Shown here piece after piece: positions 1 through 6,529 of a stretch of 8,234 nt of DNA. Both the position numbers and the translations under genes were made by a program. The first letter of the stretch is position 1. Each line of letters begins with the position of its first letter. Below the pieces are notes generated by a model, which saw nothing but the letters and a program-made list of their open reading frames with translations, ran no database searches and had not been told where the DNA came from. Location: positions 280-8,513 of the forward strand of contig MHYJ01000015.1 in the NCBI GenBank assembly GCA_001828445.1, read 5' to 3'. The DNA is from Planctomycetes bacterium RBG_16_43_13. Lineage in GTDB: Bacteria; Planctomycetota; MHYJ01.

Positions 1-377
1 GTCAGGAATTTAAGATATTTCCACCCATCGGTCTCACCCCTCTTTTGTACCTCTTCAAACCTGGAATATAGTGCTCCTTTTAACTTCAATCTTAATTTAT
101 CAACCTTCTTCACACCACATACAGGACAATCCCATCTGCCGCATCGTCTTGACCGAACTACACCACTGACCACTCCAAAGGTATCCTCCCACACCTCTAT
201 AGACCCTTTTATTTCTGGACACGCACCGTTATTAGTTTGAGATGTTCTTATAGAGCTTTCAAGTAAAGAAGTCTCACCTCCTTCAAGTGTTGCTGTGACC
301 TCACAGCTTTGCGCCATAAAATCAGTCAACATACAATCCTCCCAAATACACTTACCGCATTTATCAGGACGACTCAT
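1..377 (-). CDS. Cysteine-rich Rep-like (rolling-circle replication) protein, N-terminal part
   Basis: The frame is open from ATG at 377 to the left edge, giving 125 residues with no stop, so the gene continues outside the window. A GAGGAA ribosome binding site sits a few bases upstream. The N-terminus carries a cysteine cluster (CGKC, then a Cys five residues on). Residues about 88-98 read RCGRWDCPVCG, followed by a basic helix (KKVDKLRLKLK), and the visible part ends at WKYLKFLT. A zinc-binding CxxxxCPxC block before a hydrophobic FLT strand is a layout known from HUH-type replication initiators of phages and small plasmids, where FLT begins motif I. The HUH motif and catalytic tyrosine would lie off the edge, so the call is inference. 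The hairpin at 399-445 just upstream could be its origin or a leader structure. Another zinc-binding phage protein cannot be excluded. Confidence 0.6.
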   Translation of the reverse strand, partial: MSRPDKCGKCIWEDCMLTDFMAQSCEVTATLEGGETSLLESSIRTSQTNNGACPEIKGSIEVWEDTFGVVSGVVRSRRCGRWDCPVCGVKKVDKLRLKLKGALYSRFEEVQKRGETDGWKYLKFL

Positions 378-398
378 ATTGTTTCCTCTTCTTTAGAA

Positions 399-445
399 AG
401 CGGTGGGATGCCAGCCAATCGTTAGTTGGCTGGTATCCCACCGCT
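399..445. repeat. 20-bp inverted repeat (long hairpin) with 7-nt loop
   Basis: Arms 399-418 and 426-445 are complementary over 20 bp with one G/T mismatch, around the loop TCGTTAG. Neither strand follows the stem directly with a clean T-run, so it is not a typical terminator. It lies between the minus-strand terminator and the ribosome binding site of the Rep-like gene. That would suit a replication origin hairpin or a leader structure controlling rep. On the plus strand the 3' arm ends CCACCGCTCCA, which resembles a tRNA acceptor end. Confidence 0.75.
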
Positions 446-450
446 CCAAA

Positions 451-503
451 TAATAAAAAAAAGCCGAGAGCTTAGTTGATCGTATCAACCAAAATCTCGG
501 CTT
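451..503 (-). terminator. Rho-independent terminator of the regulator/zinc-ribbon operon
   Basis: On the minus strand, AAGCCGAGA (495-503) pairs perfectly with TCTCGGCTT (461-469). An inner GTTGAT/ATCAAC stem (475-480 with 484-489) extends the hairpin. The outer stem runs straight into eight consecutive T followed by ATTATT. It lies about 40 bases past the stop of the 546-749 gene. On the plus strand the T-run after the stem is poor, so the minus direction is preferred. Confidence 0.85.
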
Positions 504-545
504 CTTTATCTGCTATAAGACTTCTTTGCCGCTTTAATAGCTGTT

Positions 546-749
546 TTAAGCTATTTTCTTATCAGTGAGTATTTGCTTACATTTAGGGCATTTTGTTTCC
601 ACTATAAATATATCGTGAGTAATCCACACCGGTCTTCCTTTATACATTGATCTCTTATTATCAATTATCCTTATTTGTGTTCCACAAAAAGGACACTTAC
701 CACTTTGGGTTAGTTCATTCATAAACTTTTCTCTTAAATCATTATTCAT
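546..749 (-). CDS. Small zinc-ribbon protein, 67 aa
   Basis: The protein has two CxxC knuckles, CPFC at about residues 19-22 and CPKC at about 54-57. They are separated by about 31 residues of basic and beta-prone sequence, the usual geometry of a single zinc ribbon. There is no signal peptide or membrane segment, so it is likely cytoplasmic and may bind nucleic acid or protein. Its ATG overlaps the stop of the upstream regulator gene (ATGAATAA), so translation is probably coupled. Transcription should stop at the terminator about 40 bases downstream. The specific function is unknown. Its position between a regulator and a Rep-like gene suggests a role in the biology of the element. Confidence 0.75.
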   Translation of the reverse strand: MNNDLREKFMNELTQSGKCPFCGTQIRIIDNKRSMYKGRPVWITHDIFIVETKCPKCKQILTDKKIA

Positions 750-1218
750 GTTTTTTCTCTTTACCCTGACTTTTCATGTATCTCTCAAGAGACTCCATAT
801 CAACAAGAACAACATAGCCTTGCGTTGGTTTTGGTTTCTTAAAGGCTACAAGAGGTCTGAGCCAGACAGGAAGTAATTTTAAATCTTCTTTAATATTCTC
901 TTCTGTAATGTCTAAATCTTCTGTTCTTATTCTGTATACCGTTATCCTGCCTTCCGCCTCAAGCTGGTGAACTCGTGCCCTACTAATTCCAACCTCTGTA
1001 GATGCCCCTCCAGGGCTTAAAAGAGCACCTTTTAATTTAGCTGCCACTTTCTCATAATCTTTCCATGATTCAAGCCAGATAGTCCCTTTACCACCCTCTC
1101 CTTCCTGTTCAAGTTCTCTCTTAAGCCGTGCCTTTTCTTTTTTTGATAGTGACGCATTCCTAATAAGTTCCATTATTGCTTCTGCTGAACCCATCTTCCC
1201 GTTATTTGTATTTGCCAT
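742..1218 (-). CDS. MerR/excisionase-like helix-turn-helix regulator, 158 aa
   Basis: Residues about 67-97 (LLSPGGASTEVGISRARVHQ and the following LEAEGRITVYRI) match a MerR/excisionase-type HTH: a start helix, the GISRARVHQLEAEGRI recognition helix and wing. The C-terminal segment YVVLVDMESLERYM resembles the strand-helix closing many such proteins. The N-terminal 50 residues are charged and helical. The ATG at 1218 is preceded by AAGGGG. The gene overlaps the zinc-ribbon gene by 8 bases, forming a two-gene operon. Its promoter is covered by a perfect 15-bp inverted repeat (1232-1270), so negative autoregulation is likely (inference). It may also act on the divergent restriction gene, whose promoter lies about 140 bases further right. 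Its identity as repressor, activator or excisionase cannot be settled from sequence. Confidence 0.75.
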   Translation of the reverse strand: MANTNNGKMGSAEAIMELIRNASLSKKEKARLKRELEQEGEGGKGTIWLESWKDYEKVAAKLKGALLSPGGASTEVGISRARVHQLEAEGRITVYRIRTEDLDITEENIKEDLKLLPVWLRPLVAFKKPKPTQGYVVLVDMESLERYMKSQGKEKKHE

Positions 1219-1231
1219 ACTTACGCCCCTT

Positions 1232-1270
1232 TATACATTACGTTAAATTGATACATTAACGTAATGTATA
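1232..1270. promoter_or_regulatory. Operator: perfect 15-bp inverted repeat
   Basis: TATACATTACGTTAA (1232-1246) and its exact reverse complement (1256-1270) flank a 9-base spacer. The motif TACATTA recurs inside the spacer/right arm at 1252-1258, so the site holds three related half-sites. It overlaps the minus-strand -10 box (1265-1270) and lies just before the regulator's ribosome binding site. This is the expected position of a repressor operator. Confidence 0.75.
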
Positions 1271-1293
1271 TCAGTAGCTTGACTATATGTCAA
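1265..1293 (-). promoter_or_regulatory. Promoter of the regulator/zinc-ribbon operon
   Basis: The minus strand has a perfect -35 TTGACA (1288-1293), a 17-bp spacer and -10 TATACA (1265-1270, four of six consensus bases). Start codon 1218 lies about 47 bases downstream of the -10 box. The -35 lies inside the palindrome at 1277-1295 and the -10 inside the 15-bp inverted repeat. Both promoter elements could therefore be occluded by a bound protein. Confidence 0.65.
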
Positions 1294-1316
1294 GCATTAA
1301 TTTATGACTTGTCATA
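1277..1316. repeat. Two further small palindromes in the divergent control region
   Basis: GCTTGAC/GTCAAGC (1277-1283 with 1289-1295, 5-base spacer) and TATGAC/GTCATA (1303-1308 with 1311-1316, 2-base spacer) are both perfect. They share the half-site TGAC/GTCA, so they may be bound by the same protein. The first covers the -35 box of the minus-strand promoter. Confidence 0.55.
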
Positions 1317-1412
1317 CGAGAATAGGATTAGGAGGTTTGATTTATTCCGTTAATAGATTCATATTTAACAAATATTGGGGGTTACTGTCGTGACAGGTCT
1401 TGACGTTTTTGA

Positions 1413-1441
1413 TTGACTTTCATACTTATACTCAATAGAAT
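1413..1441 (+). promoter_or_regulatory. Promoter of the GmrSD-like gene
   Basis: TTGACT (1413-1418), a 17-bp spacer and TAGAAT (1436-1441) each match the sigma-70 consensus at five of six bases. The start codon is about 50 bases downstream. The small palindrome CTGTC-GT-GACAG (1385-1396) lies just upstream of the -35 box and could be a regulatory site. Confidence 0.6.
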
Positions 1442-1490
1442 GCAGTAATAATAAAAGTTGTATAACTTCCCTCCCTCTTTATAAAAAGAA

Positions 1491-4400
1491 ATGAGTTCGT
1501 CTATGATGAAAAGTAAAGAGCAATCCTTGATAACGGGCCTTGAAAATTCTATAGAGGAACACCTCCGGAAGATTTTCAAGCAATTTGAGGAATACTTAGA
1601 GACCACAGAAGCTCAAATCCATCTCTCACGCTGGGAGCTCGAAATAAAAGAAGTTCAGGAGCTTATGGATAAATTGTCCATAATGGACAGAAAGAGTCCT
1701 GAGTTCACAGAACTGGTTTTATATGGGTTACTTCCATATTCGGATACAAAATTTGCAAAAAGGGTAAGCATGGCTCCGGTATTCATGAATATCAAAACCT
1801 TTTTTAAAAATTATACTTACAGTGATGAAGAATGGAGCCTAATTGCAAACAGGATTTTTGATCTTGCCAATGGATTCAGAAATGACCCCAATCACCTACC
1901 TAATCTAATTGCCGAATTCACAAAGGACAAATACAGCCGGAGATTGCAATGCGGCTCGATAACCCCAATATTATTTTGTATAAATAATTCATTTCCTCTG
2001 GTAAACAATAGGACTATAAAGGCATACAGAGGCATTAATACAGTTCTTGGTGAGAAGGATAGTTTATCTCACGAGTTAGTTGAATACAACAAGAACATAG
2101 AGAAGCTGAAAAAGTTAGTTGACCATCTTGGACACGACATCCTCAAAAATCATGCCAAACTCGATATGTTTTGCTTCTGGTACGATTCAAAGATTCTTAG
2201 TAATGAGCGGGTCGGTAAAGATGAAGACAGCGACGAAGGGGAGACTGGTCTTGAAACCGAGGAGGCGGTTAAGTCTAAGGAAGTAGAATTCAGAAACTTC
2301 ATCGAAAAGATAGAGTTCGAGAAAGGATTTGATTCTAAACCTCACTCACTCGGTGATCCTCAGCGGGTCAGGATAAGCTATATCATATCGCAAAGTTCTA
2401 AAACAAAATGGGTCGTGCCTCATTTCCAGAGATATTTCGACTGGACTAAGGCAGATGTCAAGGAATTGTGGGAATCTATATTCAATGATTACTATATCGG
2501 CTCATTCTTACTATGGGAGACTGACAAGAACCCTGCTCTCGGCGTGCAGCCGATCAAGGGAGTGGAGAATAAACTTGAAGATTTAAAGCCGGAATACATA
2601 ATCCTTGATGGACAACAACGGATTACCTCCCTTTACTATACAATCAATTCTCCTAAGTTTAATTTAAGAGGCAGCAAAGAGCCTTTATACTTCTACATCA
2701 ACTTTTATACCTATTTCAACATGAACACCGAGGATGGGGTGATAGAGGTACATACTGCTATGTTAACTATGAAGGAATCCTTCAAGAGAATGCTATTCCC
2801 GATTTGTGAATTGCAAAAACATACAGAATGGCTTAACGAATTCCAAGACTTTCTCTTGGAACAGACCGATGATGTGAAAAAGGTCATGAAGATAATCAAA
2901 GTGATGTACATTAAGCTGAGCCATATATGGGAAGGCTTCGAGATCCCATATATTTCATTGCCTGAGAGCATGGAACTGTTCCAGGTTACTGATATTTTTG
3001 AAAACATAAACACTAAGGGTAAGCCCCTGAGTGTATTTGACCTGCTCATCGCCAGGTTATATAAATACGATATAGAGCTCAGGAAGATGTGGGATGCCAC
3101 ACTCAAAAATTACCCGAATATCCTCAGGTATTCAAAGACTATCTCCAAGATGCCTATCTATATTTTGCAGTCAATATCACTGCTATATGAAAAGAATAGT
3201 TCCTGCAAAAGGAAGGATATCCTGGATATCTATTCGAAAATATACGAAGAATCAGACAGGGATTTCCAGGAAGATTGGGATGATGCTTCTGAATATTTGG
3301 AAACGGCAATTAAGAAGCTGGAAATCCTGAGGGATGATGGTTTTGGAGTAAAGAATGAAAAGGAAGTCCCTTTTTCACCAATGATACCGGTATTAACAGC
3401 CTTGCTCAAAGAGATCGCTTCTACTAAAAATAAGGCGGACTGTTATGAGAAATTGAAGAAGTGGTACTGGTCCTCAATTTTTACGAATGCGTATTCCTCA
3501 GCAGCGGATTCTCAGATGACAGCAGATTTCCGAGATATAAAGAAATGGTTTAGTGATGACTCGGTATTACCAAGAACAATTACGCAGATTAAGAGGGAAA
3601 TACCGAATATGTACCTGAGAGAAATACAGTCACCATCGAATGCAAAATATAGGGGGATAATGTCTCTTATAGCCCTTGAGGGGGCAAAGGACTTTGACAC
3701 ATCACAGGCATTTGAGATCGCAAAGTCTAACGATAAACACCACATCTTTCCCAAATCGTTCAATTTTGAATACGGGTCTTCGAAACACATCAACTCTGTT
3801 CTTAACATGACATGGCTTTCTGATAGTACAAATAGGAAGATTATCTCCGGTATGAGACCATCGAAATATATCGAAGAATTTAAAATGGAAAAATACGGAG
3901 GAGATGAAAAGAGGTTACTGGAAGTGTTAAAAACTCATTTTATTGGCCGCAAGGCCTATGACCTAATGCTCAAAGATGATTATGAGGCTTTCACTTCTGA
4001 GAGAGAGAAGACATTAATAGAAAAAATCATGAAACTAACTGGAATACAGGGTGAGGATATTGACAAAACGCTTATCACACCATTAAACCCATATACAAAC
4101 AAGATGATTTTCATAAATATGCTGAAGAAGTGTGAGGATTATGTGTACTGGCTGGATAAATATTTTTCTCAAAACGGGCTTGAAATGCTTGCGCAGGCTA
4201 TCGAGGAAGGCAAAATAAAAAATATCAAGATTATCATGTCAATAGAAAAAGTGAATGAATCATTCAGGAGTCTCTTCAAGGATTTTAAGAAAGAGATACT
4301 TAACAAAGATATCAAATGCGAACTTAAGGTTGTCACCGATCCAAAGGTAAAATCGGAAATACATGACAGGTTTATTATTAGTAGGTACAAATCCTTTAAT

Positions 4401-4556
4401 ATACCTTCTCCTGACATCATTGCGCGGTCTCAGTTGAGTGAGATATCGCAAAGTGAAAACAGGGAAATACTCCTTTTTGAATTTAATAGAATCTGGGAAA
4501 AGAGCAAAGATTTAATCATTGACTGGAATGAAATAAGGAACGCAATTAAGATGTAA
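1491..4556 (+). CDS. GmrSD-type restriction protein: N-domain, DUF262, DUF1524 HNH, PLD-like tail (1021 aa)
   Basis: Probable single-chain restriction nuclease against foreign, possibly modified, DNA. The N-terminal region (about 1-240) is helical and has no clear family; it includes SITPILFCINNSFPLVNN at 156-173 and may recognise DNA or a partner. An acidic linker follows (about 242-265). The DUF262/GmrS domain starts near 290, with VVPHFQRYFDW (308-318), ILDGQQRITS (371-380) and FENINTKGKPLSVFDLL (503-519). In this family the DGQQR region is linked to nucleotide use. The DUF1524/GmrD domain has DKHHIFPKSF (748-757) and the Asn-containing block ending RPSKY (768-793), an intact HNH core. The C-terminus (about 865-1021) looks PLD-like: YVYWLDKYFSQNGLEML (884-900) and IHDRFIIS (957-964). 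The canonical HxK lysine is Arg here. Start codon 1491 has only a weak A-rich leader, and ATG at 1503 is an alternative. GmrSD and SspE share the DUF262-DUF1524 core; target and exact mechanism are not visible. Confidence 0.85.
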   Translation: MSSSMMKSKEQSLITGLENSIEEHLRKIFKQFEEYLETTEAQIHLSRWELEIKEVQELMDKLSIMDRKSPEFTELVLYGLLPYSDTKFAKRVSMAPVFMNIKTFFKNYTYSDEEWSLIANRIFDLANGFRNDPNHLPNLIAEFTKDKYSRRLQCGSITPILFCINNSFPLVNNRTIKAYRGINTVLGEKDSLSHELVEYNKNIEKLKKLVDHLGHDILKNHAKLDMFCFWYDSKILSNERVGKDEDSDEGETGLETEEAVKSKEVEFRNFIEKIEFEKGFDSKPHSLGDPQRVRISYIISQSSKTKWVVPHFQRYFDWTKADVKELWESIFNDYYIGSFLLWETDKNPALGVQPIKGVENKLEDLKPEYIILDGQQRITSLYYTINSPKFNLRGSKEPLYFYINFYTYFNMNTEDGVIEVHTAMLTMKESFKRMLFPICELQKHTEWLNEFQDFLLEQTDDVKKVMKIIKVMYIKLSHIWEGFEIPYISLPESMELFQVTDIFENINTKGKPLSVFDLLIARLYKYDIELRKMWDATLKNYPNILRYSKTISKMPIYILQSISLLYEKNSSCKRKDILDIYSKIYEESDRDFQEDWDDASEYLETAIKKLEILRDDGFGVKNEKEVPFSPMIPVLTALLKEIASTKNKADCYEKLKKWYWSSIFTNAYSSAADSQMTADFRDIKKWFSDDSVLPRTITQIKREIPNMYLREIQSPSNAKYRGIMSLIALEGAKDFDTSQAFEIAKSNDKHHIFPKSFNFEYGSSKHINSVLNMTWLSDSTNRKIISGMRPSKYIEEFKMEKYGGDEKRLLEVLKTHFIGRKAYDLMLKDDYEAFTSEREKTLIEKIMKLTGIQGEDIDKTLITPLNPYTNKMIFINMLKKCEDYVYWLDKYFSQNGLEMLAQAIEEGKIKNIKIIMSIEKVNESFRSLFKDFKKEILNKDIKCELKVVTDPKVKSEIHDRFIISRYKSFNIPSPDIIARSQLSEISQSENREILLFEFNRIWEKSKDLIIDWNEIRNAIKM

Positions 4557-4653
4557 CTTCAAACAGATAGGTCTTTACTACAATTTCTATGTTAGTAGCC
4601 CATCCATCCATTGACTATCCATGTTAAGCTCTGCTATGACTTGAATCTGCCAT

Positions 4654-4690
4654 ACTGTCACCAAAATTTCACCGAATTAATCCGAAACCG
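4654..4690. repeat. Imperfect 37-bp direct repeat, left copy
   Basis: This stretch begins ACTGTCACCAAAAT and ends AAACCG. It matches 7901-7937 in the same orientation at 34 of 37 positions. The two copies are about 3.2 kb apart and bracket the transposase remnant, the 35-bp array and the cassette array. It lies about 100 bases past the GmrSD-like stop; no clear terminator was found in that gap. It may be a recombination scar or the remnant of an integrase 3' end. Confidence 0.65.
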
Positions 4691-4702
4691 TCAAGCCAAT
4701 TT

Positions 4703-4737
4703 AGAAATGTCCTATTTTTACCAAAATAGAAATGTCC
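4703..4737. repeat. Paired AGAAATGTCC direct repeats at the transposase 3' side
   Basis: AGAAATGTCC occurs at 4703-4712 and again at 4728-4737, 25 bases apart, just past the stop of the transposase pseudogene. Short repeated motifs like this are common transposase-binding sites at insertion sequence ends. This probably marks the 3' end of the degenerate element. Confidence 0.5.
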
Positions 4738-4742
4738 GGTTT

Positions 4743-5248
4743 TCAACATATTGATACTGGCTCAGCTTTCCGTTTCATAACAGCCCTGATCTGTCGTCTC
4801 CATAAGTGATCCATGTCAGGTCTGCTTTTCCTCTTAATCTTAGATATTTGCCGGGACTGTTCAGCCACCCGCACAGGTCTTTCTGTAATCTGCTTGTATT
4901 TTACATCTCTATTGTTATCAACAATATGCATGGAACTGTCCGTCCACTCTTCTACCACAACCTTCTTTGAGGCAATATCCTCTTCAGTCTGATAGAGCTT
5001 CTTGTTGTGCGTGATGGTGGTATCTTTACTCACAACACGTTTGTTGCGTATACAGAGGATCCTGTCAAGATCCCCAACACTATCAGCAGGAGGGTAGGGA
5101 GGAATGGGCGTGCTGCCATCCAGATAACCATATTCCCAGGCCTTCTCCCTTATATGGGCTGTGCACGGTTCCTACCTACCCTTAGATCACGCAAGACTGC
5201 ATTAAATCCTTTGCCTGATGCCAACTGCTCAACTATCTTTCTCTCCAT
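4743..5248 (-). pseudogene. Degenerate DDE transposase (IstA/ISNCY-like), frameshifted and internally deleted
   Basis: The start is ATG at 5248, behind a strong AGGAGG. The first 32 codons encode a helix-turn-helix N-terminus (MERKIVEQLASGKGFN, then RDLRVGRNR) and stop at TAA 5150-5152. Reading continues in another frame from about 5160 as IREKAWEYGYLDGSTPIPPY, so one frameshift separates the halves. The second frame passes directly into ILCIRNKRVVSKDTTI, then W.DSSMHI and VKYKQI.ERPVR, typical of the beta-rich C-terminal domain of such transposases, and ends at 4743. The central catalytic domain is missing, so the protein would be inactive even without the frameshift. Total coding length is near 168 codons, far below a full-size transposase. 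An open frame starting at 5033 (GTG) is only part of this relic. The family name is by resemblance, not by search. Confidence 0.75.
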
Positions 5249-5348
5249 CAACCGCCTCCTGTTCGCTCTCTCGTCATGAACTCCCCCTTTTAACAAATCA
5301 GGTTAAAAGAAAGACATTATAACAGGTTAACAGGTGGTCTCGTTCATC

Positions 5349-5458
5349 TGGGATTAGATACCATTTAACTGGTACCGTTTTGCTGGGAATAGGTACTGTA
5401 AAACTGGTACCGATTATGTGGGAATAGCACCCACTAAATCGGTATCAAATTAGTGGGA
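5349..5458. repeat. 35-bp tandem repeat array, three units plus a partial
   Basis: The motif TGGGA occurs at 5349, 5384, 5419 and 5454, exactly 35 bases apart. Each unit reads roughly TGGGAATAG, a GGTAC-like block, then AACTGGTACC or a variant. The third unit is more diverged. A degenerate extra half-unit may precede the first (about 5325-5340). The array lies upstream of the transposase start, where IS21-like elements carry multiple transposase-binding repeats. It is probably the 5' end of the same degenerate element, although the two ends do not visibly match as inverted repeats. Confidence 0.7.
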
Positions 5459-5533
5459 CTTTACAGATCTCCTAGGGAAGATCAAATACGCCCTTGAAAT
5501 TCAATTCGGCAGTATCCACGTGACTCTCCCATC

Positions 5534-5546
5534 GTTTAACGATTCG
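5534..5546. other. Possible truncated or degenerate attC core
   Basis: On the minus strand GTTAAAC (5534-5540) fits the GTTRRRY core, shortly after the stop of the 60-residue gene. It lies close to the palindrome ATCGTT-T-AACGAT (5534-5546 plus flanks). A full attC stem cannot be drawn before it. A short GTGG-G-AC/GTCCAC hairpin inside the gene end is the only folding seen. The real attC of this cassette may have been lost at the junction with the IS remnant. Confidence 0.25.
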
Positions 5547-5550
5547 TCTT

Positions 5551-5733
5551 CTACGGGGTGGACGTTGTCCCACGTGCCAGAAAATCAATAATGGCCACGG
5601 TGGTTACTACAATGGTTATCCACGCAAATACCTTGACTATCGTTGATTCCGACCTCGGTTCCTTTCTGGTAAGAAAGGAAATCATGCGTGTAATAATGTA
5701 GATTCCAATCATTACACCAATTGTTGCCAACAT
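5551..5733 (-). CDS. Small two-helix membrane protein, 60 aa (integron cassette)
   Basis: Residues 1-21 and about 31-52 are hydrophobic and long enough to span the membrane. A charged turn (TRKEPRSES) joins them and a short polar tail follows, so a hairpin in the inner membrane is expected. The ATG at 5733 is preceded by AAAGGAGG (5742-5749) with 8-base spacing, a near-ideal ribosome binding site. The leader begins within the attC core GTTAGGT (5751-5757), which leaves only about 23 untranslated bases, a typical cassette arrangement. No family was recognised and no toxin-like motif is visible. Short hydrophobic cassette products are common in integrons and mostly uncharacterised. Confidence 0.7.
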   Translation of the reverse strand: MLATIGVMIGIYIITRMISFLTRKEPRSESTIVKVFAWITIVVTTVAIIDFLARGTTSTP

Positions 5734-5750
5734 TTCTTGGTCCTCCTTTC

Positions 5751-5813
5751 ACCTAACGTGCTGCTAATGGGTGGCGCGGTTTTTTCGCCATCCCTTGCAG
5801 CAGAAGGTTACCG
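5751..5813 (-). other. attC site after the VasI-like cassette
   Basis: On the minus strand R'' is CGGTAAC (5807-5813) and R' is GTTAGGT (5751-5757), a perfect GTTRRRY core. Between them, TGCTGC-AAGGGATGGCG on one arm pairs with a complementary arm read from CGCCACCC to GCAGCA, with an unpaired base. Imperfect pairing with extrahelical bases is a hallmark of attC sites. The site spans 63 bp and begins seven bases after the stop of the 5820-6443 gene. Confidence 0.75.
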
Positions 5814-5819
5814 CCATGG

Positions 5820-6443
5820 CTATTTCCAATTGCAGGTCTCCTGTAGCTGTTTTACCGCTTCTTCGAGACCAGCCAGGTCGAACGTGACCATAACTGGACT
5901 CTCTCCATAAGGGGTGACCTGTACCAGTAACTGCTTGTAACCCACTATGCTCCGAATGAAGGCAATGACACTTCCTCGGTAGAAGGTGGCCATGTTGTCT
6001 GTTGAAATATTCCAGGTAGATGTCGTCGCTTTTTTTGAGTCGAAACGTATGAGCATGGTTGTTTCTTCCAGGCCAAGGTAGACACCCCACGCAATGTAGA
6101 CCTCTGTCTTGTTCTCCTTGCAGCGGAGAAAAAGCACGGGCAGCGAAGTACCCAACATAGCCTTTATGGATTCCTCTGCACTGAGGGCAAGATAGACATT
6201 CTTCGAATCATCGATAGGTGACGTTTCCGTCGAAATACGCCACTTCCCAGTCCCCGTTAGCTTGGACGTCGATAGAGTCTTGCCGCCTTCAATGCCGAGC
6301 TTCTTGGCAAGGGCATCGTAGCATGCGAGGCGCTCCGTCGGACTCTTTATCGCGGCGCAGCGCGCAATGTTTGCTGTCATGTCAGCTTCCGCAGACGCAA
6401 CCAAAGCGATGATGGTAAGTAGAGCGAGGAACAATATTCTCAT
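5820..6443 (-). CDS. Secreted VasI/TagO-like protein, 207 aa (integron cassette)
   Basis: The start at 6443 is chosen for its AGGAGG (6450-6455) and because the protein then opens with a classic signal peptide (MRILFLALLTIIALV) ending ASAEA before Asp21. An earlier in-frame start at 6599 would translate the attC site. The mature part follows the VasI/TagO pattern of type VI secretion-associated proteins: C29, RLACYDALA (38-46), W68 with ETSPIDDSKNVYL (73-85), LRCKENKTEVYIAWG (106-120), TSTW (141-144), LLVQVTPYGESPVMVTFDL (172-190) and a final CNW. Four cysteines (29, 41, 108, 204) could form disulphides in the periplasm. No type VI secretion gene is in view, so it is an orphan carried by a cassette. 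The gene looks more GC-rich than its neighbours. Confidence 0.8.
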   Translation of the reverse strand: MRILFLALLTIIALVASAEADMTANIARCAAIKSPTERLACYDALAKKLGIEGGKTLSTSKLTGTGKWRISTETSPIDDSKNVYLALSAEESIKAMLGTSLPVLFLRCKENKTEVYIAWGVYLGLEETTMLIRFDSKKATTSTWNISTDNMATFYRGSVIAFIRSIVGYKQLLVQVTPYGESPVMVTFDLAGLEEAVKQLQETCNWK

Positions 6444-6529
6444 AGTAAACCTCCTGAACCAGGCCTGCTCCACAACCGACAGGCCAGTGGGACCGATCTC
6501 CCAAATCTGCCAAGTCCGATCCTGCCTCG

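Noticed and set aside
1382..1606. Minus-strand 74-codon frame
   Set aside because: It overlaps the promoter and start of the GmrSD-like gene, has no family features and no good ribosome binding site.
5007..5279. Plus-strand 90-codon frame
   Set aside because: It is antisense to the transposase relic, whose reading on the minus strand has recognisable motifs.
5349..5458. CRISPR array
   Set aside because: The 35-bp units are contiguous tandem repeats without spacers, and no cas gene is in view.
5466..5484. Near-palindrome around CCTAGG (GATCT...AGATC)
   Set aside because: Imperfect and isolated, with no link to any gene or repeat seen here.
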